From Dioszegia crocea (lineage: Eukaryota > Basidiomycota > Tremellomycetes > Tremellales > Bulleribasidiaceae): a stretch of DNA of 64,000 nucleotides. A model generated the notes under the pieces. That model was not told the origin of the DNA, ran no database searches, and saw only the letters and a program-made list of their open reading frames with translations. Position numbers and translations under genes: made by a program. This document shows positions 24,033-35,063 of the stretch, in pieces (positions within the stretch are counted from its first letter, which is position 1; each line of letters starts with the position of its first letter). The stretch spans positions 65,632-129,631 of the forward strand of contig BCKK01000010.1 in NCBI GenBank assembly GCA_001600615.1, given 5' to 3'.

Positions 24033-24833
24033 TCATGATGACACCGTAACCCTCTTCTCAATGGCTTCTTTGGCCTTCTTATTCTCCAGCCACTCCACTG
24101 ATCTGTTTGGTCAGCATTCTTTCACTGTTAGAAGGAAGAAGGCTTCATGAGACCCATGGAGAAAACTCACGAATCATCCAAATGATCATCCCAATCCCGC
24201 AGAAGCTGATGGGCCTTGTCTTCTCGGAGCAACCTGAGAACCTGCTTCGAAGCGACGGGATTTGGGGTGTTCGGACCGGATGCGGAAGGAAGTGCTTTGC
24301 TTGGATCTGATCCCAAAGTCATCTGAAGTGATCAGTACAGGCATCATCTAGAACTGGAAGGTGTCGACGAACGACATATGGGTTCCCGCCCGAGCCTAAT
24401 TGTGAAACATCAACCTATGAAGTCAGCCAACTATCCCCGCTCAAACTTGAATGCAACTTACAGTCAGCGCAAAAGCACCCTCCCAGTTCTTCTTTAGACC
24501 ACTCAAGAATGCCTTCCCAGCCCTACTCAGTGCCACCCCTTCCGAGACCTCATACATCCCCACAATCGTCAACCCCTTCTTCCCAGCGTAGACTTCCACA
24601 TGCTCCAGAGCAGCTTCGAGTGCAGGTGTGAGGGTGCTTTCAGCGTGTAAGAGAGGAATTGCCTCTGTCAATTCAAGAGGGCGTCGGCCTGAGCCTGTGG
24701 TGGTGCCTCCAGAGGAGGAAGTGTTGGCTAGGAAGACGCCTTGAACGGAGGATGATGGATGTGCCGCAGCGTGAAGCAGGGGCAGGGCGTAGGATATGGG
24801 GGAGAGCGTGTAAATGTAGGCCGACGAGGACAT
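24033..24833 (-). CDS. EMC8: ER membrane protein complex subunit 8/9
   Basis: The subunit belongs to the ER membrane complex, which inserts tail-anchored and multipass proteins into the ER. It is a cytosolic MPN-like protein lacking metalloprotease residues. The start is the ATG at 24833 (MSSSAYIYTLSPISYALPLL). It continues SVQGVFLANTSSS, AIPLLHAESTLTPALEAALEHV, and LTIVGMYEVSEG. After two introns comes the C-terminal LLREDKAHQLLRDWDDHLDDS, then VEWLENKKAKEAIEKRV. This order matches the EMC8/9 (UPF0172) family from end to end. The length, about 210 residues, is normal for the family. Baker's yeast lacks this subunit, so its presence fits a basidiomycete. Confidence 0.88.
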
Positions 24834-25151
24834 GTTGGGACCGAGGTCTACTGTCTGTCTACTGTGTGAAATCAGGGAATATAGGTTAGATGGAATACAA
24901 AGAGTCGACAAAGAGCTTTCCAGCGCTGGATCAGCTCGAGTGTCAAGTGGTCACGTGCCGCAGATAGAGACCGCAGGCCGCTGGGTAGGGGAATAGCTGA
25001 TTGACGATCATGCCCCATGTAGGGACGAGCAGAGTCATATAAGATAGCGACTATATATGCGGCTTGAATGACCTGGGTGAATGCAGGTTGGAATTTGGGG
25101 AGCGAGGCTTGTCAATGTCCCAAATGATGATACCTTCCCACAAGATACAAG
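24834..25151. other. Intergenic region, nothing recognised
   Basis: It holds the EMC8/9 5' region (ATG at 24833) and the 3' end of the OB-fold-like gene. No extra gene, repeat or RNA is supported. Confidence 0.3.
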
Positions 25152-26404
25152 CTATGGTGGATCCCCCGCGACCCAATCTGCAAACCAGGTCGCCCACTCA
25201 AACACTTTCTTCACCCCCGCATCACTCCTACTCAGCCGTAGATCCGGCCGCAGAGCCTCGTCCTCTGCCAAGATCCGAGAACTAAGGCCTCCGGGCGGAG
25301 GGAGCATTTTGCCAAAGGTTCGAGCTCTTTCGTGCGGCAGTCGCGGCGGGAGATAGTCTGCCTTGCCAGCCACACGCCTAGCAAGGGTCCGATATAGGAT
25401 TGTGACTTTGGAGGTGGCGTTAACTGTTATGGTAGGGGGGTCCTTAGCAGTCGCGGCGTTGTATTCCACTTCTGTCTGATCAGCCGGAATGGCAGGAATC
25501 GACTTACTCTCAAGAAGAATCACATCCCCCCGTCGGACTTGCCCGTCTCCCCAGTCCTTCGCTATCTTATCCCAGAGCTTCACTGTACAGCCCATTTCCC
25601 CTGCATTGCCGCTCTGCTGGATCCCCGCCCCCTCCAACGGCGGCGCCGTAACCCGCCACTCGCCAAGAAAGAGAGTACCTTCTAGCCCGTATGCCTTCTC
25701 TTCTTTCCGCCTGAGCTGCTTGAGCGTCTCTACAGCCATAACGCAGACCATTAGGGTGTGTTTGGCGTTGCCATACTGGGGCCGAGAAGGGGCGGTGATC
25801 GACAAGAGGGATTGTAGCCTTACAAGTTTCGACAAGGGGAGAGTCCAATTCGGTAATGTGGCCTGAGACGGTTGGGAGTTGGTGACGGTCGTGTTCAACG
25901 ACATGAAGGATTCAGTGTTATCGTATTGCGGTACCCCCAACAGTCCATCTATCCCGTCAGCTAAGCCAACTTGGCTGACTGACCAGATGTGCGTGAAAGT
26001 CGCGAAGAGCGGCGGGCGCCCAAAGCTCTGGATGTGCTGATCCGTGGATGGACAAGTTCAGATCTTGTGGGCAGAGCTGATACCGAATCAAGCTCATCGG
26101 CGTCGTCTCTTGACCGCTTGGCCGGGATTTTATTCACCACGACGCTCTCATCCCAGCTCTCTACCTCATCCACCACCTCCGCGGGGCCAGTCGGGCTCGC
26201 CGGCTCGTCATTAGGCTGAGACGTCTCAGGTGTGGGGTTGGAGGCCTGTAATCTCTTGGTACGTTGGAAGATTGGTTGAGATGGAGACGAGGTTTGGGGT
26301 AATTGATGGAATACCAATCCTTGTGATATGGCCGAGTCAGGTTTAAAGGAGCTGAGCGGGAGGAGGGTCGGCGGAAGAAAGACGTGGAAGTTGGAGGTTG
26401 TCAT
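25152..26404 (-). CDS. OB-fold-like protein of unknown function
   Basis: Two exons are joined by one 35-base intron near 25.95 kb. The start is the ATG at 26404 (MTTSNFHVFLPPTLLPLSSF). The first half is disordered and charged, with EVESWDESVVVNKIPAKR and an Arg/Ser-rich stretch. The second half looks like an RPA-type OB-fold: a strand HTLMVCVMAVETLKQL, then LFLGEWRVTAPPLEG, CTVKLWDKIAKDW and VRRGDVILLESKSIPA. That alternation is typical of single-stranded nucleic-acid binders such as shieldin-2, MEIOB or telomere proteins. I cannot place it in any of these families, and the name is structural only. It is divergent from the probable MED1 gene, 225 bases apart. Confidence 0.6.
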
Positions 26405-26629
26405 AGGATCATCTCCTGATCTCTACGCAGGAGTCTGATCCTGATTGGAGGTCAGCAGAGTTTGGATGGCGAGGAGAGTGAAGTCAAGAGTGAACCAAGA
26501 TGTCTGACTGGATTTGGCTGTGGATTTATTCCGCCGAGAATGCTCCGTCCACCAAAGAGCACAAGCAACGCAACGCTCAACTTGTCACCTTGACCTCATA
26601 CATTGCTCAGTTTAAAGTCATTCCTCCGC

Positions 26630-28651
26630 ATGATGGACCAGCCCTCGCAGATCTCGAGCTCGTCTCTGCACCCTTCGGCGACGCTGTTGACCCAGCTTCA
26701 AGGGTTAACTCAGCCATCTCTTGTCCTCCCGCCCGCTTACCTCCACCCATACGCACCTCTGCCCGGTAATATTGGACCTGCAGGATGGAAGGGCAAGGGC
26801 AAAGAGACCGCAGACTCTGTGCAGGCCCAGTTGGAGATGGTGAAAGCGATGAAGGCGTGCGTGGAGCAGGCAAAGACTAGGTTAAGTCGGAGGGAAGGGG
26901 ATTGGGGCAAGCTGTCGAGGGCACTAAAGGAAGTGTGAGTAGACTCGTCGACCAAGCTTATGTGACAGCGTATTACAACAAGACATTCTTCTACCTCTAT
27001 CTACATCGCTCAACCCGGCATTTCTTCGCCCCAATAAATCTCCCTTGCTCCCCTCATCCCGTATCGCCTTAACCCCGGTGCAGCTTTTGCCCGCCTTGGC
27101 TCAATCTCAGGACATACAGACGTATCACGAAGAGTCCCAATTCGGGCTACTGAAGTCCACCTTGACACTAGCAGGGAATTGCTTCGTGGTCGACATCGAC
27201 CTAGAGACGGACGCTGCGGCTGAAGAGGATGAGGCTGCATCAATCAGCGCCGCGGCTGGCACAGGCGGGTCGGTGCGATTGAGCAAGATAGCTGTCAGCT
27301 ATGTTACGCTAGGTGGAGGGATGGAGGCTAGCGAATACGTCGCTGGTGTCTTGCGGTCAGCGGTCGAGGAATATCTCCTCGAGTGGAACAAGGTGGTCGA
27401 GACTCTGGTCGGGAAGGGACAGAGGGGAAAGAGGCTGGAGAGATGTATACGGAGGATAGAGGGCTTGCTGGCTGAATTGAAAGCCTTGGATGGGGATGTA
27501 CATGTCGAGGGCGCAGAAGCAGGGGAAGAAGCTGGGTTTACGGGATTGGAAAGCATCGCTAAGCGCTTCGAAGCTCTAATCAGTGGCGCGTAAGTTACCC
27601 TGTCAGACGGAGTTGACATCTTAGATACCCTATCTACCCTATAGCTCAGCCTACAGTCTGCCCTTCATTCTCGCTCTCTCCCTCATCCGAGTTGAGCATA
27701 AACCCAAACATCCGAATACGGCCGAGACAGCCAGGCGAGAGCGTGCCTGTAACCCCCCTGTCGATCTCGAAGGGAGATGGTCAGTCAACTATGGACTCAA
27801 CAAAGTGGATACTCGAGATTCCGGACGGTATAGTGGTCAGACGTAATTGGCTCGGAGGACCGGAAGGAGCGAGCAATCCTTGGGACGGAGGTATCAAGAT
27901 CGAGAATCTACTGGTATGTCCGCTTTGGTACTCAAAGCACCCGGGAGATACGCAGCTAAGCATCAGTCCACTCCTGCATCGGAATCCACAGCATCCCAGG
28001 TTAATCCCTTCTCGTATCAGTCGACCTTCGTCCATCATCCGAAGGAGTCGAATTCCAATTATCTCCAACAGCACTGGTCGCTATCCTCACCGGGCCCAGA
28101 CGGATACGTGGTCGGGAGGATAGGACTTCCGGAGTCTGACGAGGAGCTGCGGCGTATACTTCTGGTGAGTACGACCAAGCAGACATACTGCCAGTGCTGA
28201 TCTACCAGTGCCTAGGGAAACAATTGCAGATGAATCGTGCTTTCCGGAGCGTCTTCACATCAGGATCTGTCTTACCTCACAATGCTGAAGAGAGTGCTGC
28301 CAATGAGGACGATGACATGGAAGATCTGTTAGCAGGTGAGCAACTTTCCGTATCATCGAGGGCATTGTCCACTCCAAGCTCTTGCTGACTGATTTAGATC
28401 CAGTCGCGATTCCCATCACCGTGTCGCATACCCAGCAGGGGATGGTATTAGAGTGCCCGTTACCTCATAGTGATAGCGGAACACTTCATCTGGAGATCAG
28501 TCCAGGCGAGGATGGTGCGGCACTGCGCTGCGAGGTGGGCGCAGTGGCAAATGACAAGCAGCGAGCTTTGACGCTACAGGCCGCCACGAGCGTCGATCCG
28601 TCGAATCTTGTAGAGCTATTCCGAGCTATAGAAGGGGCTTTGAGAGCATGA
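26630..28651 (+). CDS. MED1: Probable Mediator complex subunit 1
   Basis: The likely start is the double ATG at 26630 (MMDQPSQISSSSLHPSATLL). An earlier ATG at 26500 is in another frame, with no intron long enough to join them. Splicing six or so exons gives a helical N-terminus, LLPLSTSLNPAFLRPNK, TLTLAGNCFVVDIDLETD, VRLSKIAVSYVTLGG, then KWILEIPDGIVVRRNWLGG and a C-terminal beta-rich part ending AIEGALRA. The pairing of a storage-type strand set (VVDID, KIAVSYV) with a later WILEIP segment resembles fungal Med1, a middle-module subunit linking activators to RNA polymerase II. Sequence conservation in Med1 is low, so the name is tentative. Confidence 0.55.
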
Positions 28652-28919
28652 TCATGCAAGCATGCTTAGAATAGAGCAGCATGCAACCGAGCTCCTGTCC
28701 ACTGCCAGTCTCTGCCACAGTACAACTGCCACATTCACCCTCGGGGATACCCGTAAACTGTCTCACGGATGCCGGCGGGCGATCCGGCTACTTAGCGCCT
28801 CTTCTCGATTGCTCTCGATCACCACCTCCTTTGAAGATCCTCGATCGTTTCAAGTCACCCAGTTTTACGGTAACCCCTACCATCAGCATACCTCCGGCCT
28901 TCGAGAACACGAGCAAGAC

Positions 28920-30901
28920 ATGCCGCTGCCAGCTGCTGCAGTCGGTGCTGGTCGCGTGGCGGACCGCAACAATAGACGGTCATCCACCCGCTCATCCGCG
29001 AGCGGAGAGACAAACGGCACACCTAGCGCTGTACCGGTGCGTTTTGATGGCCCCGTGTTTCACCTGAATTTCCATCTGATTGCATAGCGAGTCGGCGGAG
29101 TGAGATGTTACTGGGCGTTCCTCCGCCCGGTCTATCCCAAGCCAGATGTTCCAGGCTCTAAGCTCGAGCTGCTTTTTGTCCATCCGGATCCGGTGCTGGG
29201 TACACATTTGGCTGCTCAGAAGATGAGCTTGATGGGAAGGGGTGTTATTGAATTCATACATCCACATGAGCGGGAACGTGAGTCTGGTAGTCGATCTAGC
29301 TGACCTCCAGAGGCTAGGCATGATCTCAAATCAGCTATCTTGTCGGATGACCTTCAAGGGAGCGTCACTCGGTGAGTTGACCTTCAGGCGTACGCTGATG
29401 CTCAGTGTTCGTTTCGCCCGCCTATCACGCTTAAAGCTCATTCTGGGAGCTGCCCCAGAGGACATAGAATATCCAGAATTCGAATGGCAGAAGCTAGTGG
29501 TAGATGAGGATTATCTGGTTCTGGATCTGGTTCTGAATTGGGTACGTTTGTCGAGTCATTCGAGCTGATAGATAGGTTGCAGATGGGATGCTGCTCGCCT
29601 TCTTCCACGCCATTGAGGATGTAGATCCTGTAGCGAACAACGATATAAATAGGCGAGACGAGGGATGGTCTAACTTCTGCGGCACGGCGTTGATAAATGA
29701 AGGCGTGAGTCTCTTCAAGGGCGATGGCTGATGGTAGCACATAACCGCTCTGAACGAAGCCATCAAGCAAATCATCCCCGCTCCACCACCTTCCCGCTCC
29801 CCTCCCGCCCGAGTCTTTCAACTTCTCGCTCCATCCACAACCCCTTCCCCTCCCAGCCTCTTATTCTCGTGGCCACCCGCTCGCTCATCGGGCTCCTATG
29901 CGCGCTATGACGGACTCTACGATGCCGACGAGTACGCCGGTTTGATTCGGGATACGAATCTGGATCCTAAAACTCTACCTCACACTTCGACGACTTGCAG
30001 GACACGCTTTGGGGCTCAATACAGCCTCACCAGCGAAGGCGTCTACCGGCTGGTCACTAGCACATTCATCCCGTACGGCAATCTCATCTTCGCTTGCTTC
30101 CAGACGATCAAGATGTTTGATCTGCCGGAGCGACAGGAGATCCAACCTCCACCAGTGCAGAAAGTGCCCGCTGCACTGTATGCACATGGAGAGTGGCAGC
30201 CCGGCGGCGCGAGCATGGAGGGTGGCCCTTCGGCCTCATCATCGTCGAGTTCGGAAGTGTTTGCGCAGCAGCAGTATCAAACACCCGACCCATCTCAGCT
30301 ACTTCCATCACAGAATTCGCCCATCACGCCGCGGACTCTTTCCAACTCCTCACCACGATACGTCTCATCCCCATCCACATCGTCAGATCGATGTCATCCC
30401 TACGCATATCCTTCCCCACTTCGCCCGAGTCATCCGTCAGGACCCCCTGCCCATATACCTGCTGAACTCCCAAATCGCGCGGTCTATCCCCAAGTCTTTC
30501 AGCCACATCCCATGGGAGGTCCTCACCTTCAGATACATGATCCAACACTACATGCTCCCCAAATACCGATGCCACCACCGCCAATACCTCCTTTCACTCC
30601 CTTTGCGCCTCCATTGCAAGAAACACCGCAAAAGCCAGAGCTGCGAATGGAAATGTCGTCGCCACAGGTCGGCTCATCCAGGCCGCTAATACCCCCTCCT
30701 GGAGACACCGAATGCTGTATTGCTTGTGGAACAAAGGAGAGCCCGGAATGGAGACGGAGTGAGGGTGGAATCAAGGATTTGTGTAACGCGTAAGTTATAT
30801 ACTCAAAATCGGAGCTAATCTCTAGATGTGGATTGAGGTTAGCTCGTCAGGTGGCGAAGCGAGAAGGAAAACAGAAACCCAGGAAGAAGAAGGAAAAATA
30901 G
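28920..30901 (+). CDS. BWC2: White collar 2 homologue: PAS plus GATA zinc finger (BWC2-like)
   Basis: The protein pairs with the blue-light receptor Bwc1/WC-1 and binds light-responsive promoters. The start is the ATG at 28920, 268 bases after the MED1 stop. The frame is also open further upstream, so the start is not certain. A PAS domain spans several exons: ELLFVHPDPVLGTHLAAQKM, GRGVIEFIHPHEREQ, GSVTRVRFARLSRL. A disordered Pro/Ser-rich middle follows. The C-terminus has a GATA-type finger (CIACGTKESPEWRRSEGG, then CNACGLRLARQ) and a basic tail KREGKQKPRKKKEK, split by one intron. No photoactive NCRFLQ Cys motif is visible, consistent with WC-2 not binding flavin covalently. Confidence 0.88.
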
Positions 30902-31731
30902 GGTTTGAGGGGATCATGTGCTGCATGTACAGAGGCTTTGGCCGGCTGTTCTCGTCGGCCTGTTTGTGTCGCGACGAGCTCTCAGCCACCCGCCTGGGCA
31001 GGACATCATCCTGTCATCTGTTGCGCGGATGCTTCAAAATGTTCACCGTTGGTATGAGGCACAGTAGCTAACGAACCGTGCAAGCAATGGCGGCCTCAGA
31101 TAGGTTAGCAACAGTTACTAGTTAGCGGCCAGGCTCACTGGCGCTCACTGGCAGTCACTGGCTCAAAGATTAAAGCTTACGGAGCCTATGCCGGCAGATT
31201 CAGGAACCCGGCATCTCCCGGCATCTAGGAACCCGATGCCGAGAGCGTTACATACTGCTTCTGTCACGCTTTCGTCACGCCGAGGGCGACGCGAGTGACT
31301 TTCGGTGAATCCTAGAGTGACTCGCCTAAAGATGGACGCGATGTTGTCGTATTCGGAGACTTTGCGGGCACCACGCCGAGCAAATGCAGGGCCTTGCCCA
31401 GCAATGCTGCGGAGGAGTGTGATGTTTGCGGATAAGGAGACCCTGTATACTAGCCTTTACCCTGTGACATCTGCCTGGATCGCCCGTTCCTTGTACGACA
31501 AACACTCTTACGCGAGCATCGCCAAGGTCTCCATTGGATCTGACCCTTGGGCATTCAAGCCACGTTCTGGTACTTATTTGGTCGCCGCTCATCTCTTGTC
31601 TCGCCCTTCTCCAGCCTGGTCGTCTTCGCAAACGCCTATCCAGAACAACAACACACTCCTTTACCCACCACGCTCCTTACACCGTCTATCAGCATCTCTG
31701 CCTAATTCACACGCGTATACCAGCGCCGACG
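30902..31731. other. Intergenic region with short clustered repeats
   Basis: Between BWC2 and the next gene, 31130-31290 contains several short duplicated strings: TCACTGGC four times, AGGAACCCG twice, CCGGCATCT twice, GTCACGC twice. The open frames here (31305-31799) overlap the start of the next gene and lack motifs. The last 300 bases are pyrimidine-rich and are probably the 5' untranslated leader of the 31732 gene. Confidence 0.4.
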
Positions 31732-33306
31732 ATGTTCTGGAAGAAAAAGCCCGAACCACAATCCCCCGGTCCATCGTCTGGGCGAGGGATGAGTCTTGAC
31801 AACCCTCGCCCTCAACCCATCCTTAAAACCTGCCCCGATCACGGCGGCGGACCCAGTATCCGCTTTGCCGGTGCATCTCCCCGTCCTGTACCAACGCATG
31901 TATCCGCACAATGGCCATATGTGCCCCCATCACCCGACAGCATGGTCCCCTCCCCTTCCCCCGTAGCTTCTCCCGCTATTCAGCGTATCCAGGCGCCTCG
32001 CCGATCGTCCCGCCCTTCCTCCCCCTCAGCCACCTCTTTCGGCGCGCGTATACCTCCCCATCAAGCTGTACCAATAGCAGCGGCGCACGTCACTACACCT
32101 CCGGCAGCGTACATATCCAGCATACAATCACGCGCTCCGCCAAGCCCATACCGTCCCACTTCCGAACGGCGGGGCGATACGCAATTTGCCAGTCGTCCTC
32201 CGCGGATATCTAGTCTATTCGAGACTCCTTCCGCCCCGGGGAGAATTGCTCCTGGACGGTCGCCGGGTGGCGTTGCAGATGAGCATCTTCCCACCTTCAA
32301 TATTATTCCCGCGACACCGCAGGCATTGGGGGATGAATGGGGGATGAGGCGGAGTGCGTCAGGGCCGGCGCTGGAGGGGGCGTTTACAGACGATATGGTG
32401 GACATCCCATTAGAGGCATCAGCATCGGCACCGGTGATGGAGACAATATCAGAACTACCTGCCAGCGACTCCCTCCCCGCGATCGCCGATCTCGAATTCT
32501 CCCCCTTCGACATGACTGTCTCTTTGCCCTCGCTGGATTCTGGCAGCTCAATCTCCTCCCTCCCATACTCATCCGATCGCAATCACTCTGTCCCATCACT
32601 CTCGATGAGCCAAGCCCCACCTCAGGAACCCCTTCCCTCTCCCCCATTCGAGTCATACCCCTCTCTCCCATCACTTGATTCCGAGCGATCACTACCATCC
32701 TCTACCTCCCAGTCCTCTCTCCGATCCTCAGCGTCTACCTCCTCCCTCGCTTCCTACTCCGACGTCGAAGAAGCACTCGGCTCGATGCTGGCCTCATTGT
32801 CCGATCCGTCCATGCTGCCTCCCCGCGAGAAGTCAAATCCAGGCCTAGGGCTTGGCTTGGCCCTACCTCCTTCAGCATCCATCACTGCTCCTCTACATCC
32901 CCGTCGGAGACCACCCCCTCTCGACCTTTCATCCACCTCGCGGGAGGCCGCTGGCCCAGACATGCAGTCTGCTCCAGCACGCATAAATCACCGAGTCGCA
33001 TTTTACACCACAGCTCGTGCAGCTCCCAATTCCTCCACCTCCGGCACATTCTCCAACTCTAGCCATCACACCGAGTTCATCATGCCCTCTCCTCCCCGCT
33101 CAGATAGCGATGGCTCTCTCAGGTCGGATGACACCCAGTTGGCGAAAGGATGGAGGGATAGTGTGCGGAGTAGTATATCATGTGGTAGCGAGGCGAGCGA
33201 TGATGACCCTTACACAGCTAGTATAGTATGTTTGACGCCAGTGAAGGGGGGAGTGGCAGCTTTATGTAGAGACCAATATGGTTCAGAAGTAGGATTAGCC
33301 ATGTAG
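31732..33306 (+). CDS. Intrinsically disordered Ser/Pro-rich protein, unknown
   Basis: This is a single-exon gene starting at MFWKKKPEPQSPGPSS (31732) and giving about 525 residues. The composition is dominated by Ser and Pro, with many SPP, PSP and SLPSLDS segments. Two acidic patches and several Arg-Arg-x-Ser sites suggest phosphorylation. There is no folded domain, signal peptide or membrane helix. The first residues (FWKKK) form a short basic patch. The open frame continues upstream without an ATG, so the start is chosen as the first good ATG. It is convergent with another disordered protein, 123 bases apart. Function is unknown. Confidence 0.65.
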   Translation: MFWKKKPEPQSPGPSSGRGMSLDNPRPQPILKTCPDHGGGPSIRFAGASPRPVPTHVSAQWPYVPPSPDSMVPSPSPVASPAIQRIQAPRRSSRPSSPSATSFGARIPPHQAVPIAAAHVTTPPAAYISSIQSRAPPSPYRPTSERRGDTQFASRPPRISSLFETPSAPGRIAPGRSPGGVADEHLPTFNIIPATPQALGDEWGMRRSASGPALEGAFTDDMVDIPLEASASAPVMETISELPASDSLPAIADLEFSPFDMTVSLPSLDSGSSISSLPYSSDRNHSVPSLSMSQAPPQEPLPSPPFESYPSLPSLDSERSLPSSTSQSSLRSSASTSSLASYSDVEEALGSMLASLSDPSMLPPREKSNPGLGLGLALPPSASITAPLHPRRRPPPLDLSSTSREAAGPDMQSAPARINHRVAFYTTARAAPNSSTSGTFSNSSHHTEFIMPSPPRSDSDGSLRSDDTQLAKGWRDSVRSSISCGSEASDDDPYTASIVCLTPVKGGVAALCRDQYGSEVGLAM

Positions 33307-33429
33307 TGTAGCCGGCCTGGTGTCGTAGTATGGACAATAGTAGCTTGAAATTAGGAGATGTAGTTGCCCTGGTGGCTAATTAAGCATTATTGCATAGTGT
33401 GAACGAATGTGGCAAAGAGATCATAAAAA

Positions 33430-35063
33430 TTACTTCATACCCAAGAACCGCCCGAATCCCCGCTTGCCCTTCTTGTCATCCTCGCTATCCTTCTTCTCTA
33501 GTACCCTCTTAAGACCCAGATCCAGCTGACTGAGGAACGCCGACTTGTTGCCATATATTCCCCCTCCGGCCTTCTTCGCTTTGGCAGCTGAGTCAAATTG
33601 AAAGCCGTTGCCGCCCACCTCGCCTGTAGAGCTAAAGGAGCTCGGGGTGACGGGCTGATCCCAAGATTCGCCTGAATCAGAAAGGTCGCATGAGGTTTTG
33701 CGCGTCATAGAGAGAGCCGGGGAAGGAGGGGAATCGGATGTGGAGCGCTGGTGATTTCTTGGACTCGGGAGTGGGGAAACGAAGATGGGGAGAGAGGCTG
33801 TACGTGGGGACAAGTCAATCATAGACATTGTGGCTTTGGCATTACCGTAGAGTCGACGTATGGGAGTTTCGCGACGAGGTGGGGTGATCGGCTCGGCTAT
33901 GAAGAGCTGTTCCGAGAAAACCTCATCGACGGATGACAGTTCGGAGCTGCCTGACACAGATGGCGAAACTTCCGGAGTGATCACTTGTAGGGTGTATGAA
34001 GAGCCAGAGCCCGATGCCTTGGTCCAGTCCACACTGTCTGCGGGAACAGATGGGACAGCCTTTCGCCTGATCCGCCTCTCTGTTGGCAAGTTCAACTTGA
34101 ACGGACGCCTGGCCTCGTATTGTAGATCGACGGCTGCCTGCTGGAGTTGGCGGAGCTCGGCGAGGTTGCTTGGCGCAGCGAGAGAGTCGAGGGATTGGGA
34201 GGAGTCAAGGAGGCGTGCGGGTGGAGCAGCGCGTCTCTTGATAGAGGAAGGGGGAGTAATGGAGAAGATGACCGACGACGCAGGTGACGTGATGGGGGTG
34301 TCAAGGTGTATTTCGCCGAGGTCAAGGGAATCAAACTCCTTGAGACCCTTGACGCCGAGGCCGGTGAGCCCAGTGGTGACAGACCATGCCCGGTTCATGT
34401 CAATGGAGGGGGTGAGGGGTAGAGGCTCATCGTCGGAGGATGATGGGGTAGGGGAGGGGAAGGAGAGAACAGCAGCGTTGGCGCTGTGAGACTTCTTCAT
34501 CCGACGGGCTCGCTGAGCGGATTGACCAAAAATTTGCACTGGATGTCAGCACAATCCAGCTTGAGTGAGTTGTGCTACTTACGATCACTCGCACTTTCGA
34601 CACCCTGAAACGGCCGCGCCCAATTTACCATTCGCTGCTTGCCCACATGCACGCTACTCGGCATCGCCTCCGCATCGAACCCATTCGATATGGCACAAGG
34701 GGATCCGAGGTCGATCACGCTGAAAGGTCGGGGGGACATGTCGAGAGGGGTAGTGGGGGAATCGAGGGGAATAAACACGGTAGGGCTCTGGGCGTCTTCT
34801 GAGGTAGGCTCAAGATAGTAGCTGAGGTCGGGCGTAGAGGGTGAAGAATTGTCTAGCTCTAGGCCAAACGACGAGCCGCGAGCAGGGATGATAGGGGGGT
34901 TGATACTTTTTGAGGACGCCCTTTTGGGTATCGGACGGTGACCAAGGCCCGAAGGGGAGAAGCGAGGCTCGAGGGAGGGAGAGTATCGAGGAGCGTGGGT
35001 CGGCGCGGAGGGGAAGAGGTTGAGAGATGCGAACGCCGAATTATGAAGGGTGGGGGACGGCAT
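33430..35063 (-). CDS. Intrinsically disordered Ser-rich protein, unknown
   Basis: Two exons are separated by one 44-base intron at about 34.5 kb. The start is the ATG at 35063 (MPSPTLHNSAFASLNLFPS). The protein is about 530 residues and rich in Ser, Pro and short SP/TP motifs (PSSVIFSITPPSS-like, TPIRRLYGNAKATMSMIDL). The C-terminal end is more structured: GGGIYGNKSAFLSQLDLGLKRVLEKK, then a basic GKRGFGRFLGMK before the TAA at 33432-33430. This conserved-looking tail may be the functional part. No family is recognised. Further 5' exons cannot be excluded, since the frame stays open upstream to 35123. Confidence 0.6.

Noticed and set aside
26500..26629. Earlier ATG (MSDWIWLWIYS) as the MED1 start
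   Set aside because: It lies in another frame, and the only candidate introns to join it are 25-27 bases, shorter than any other intron here.
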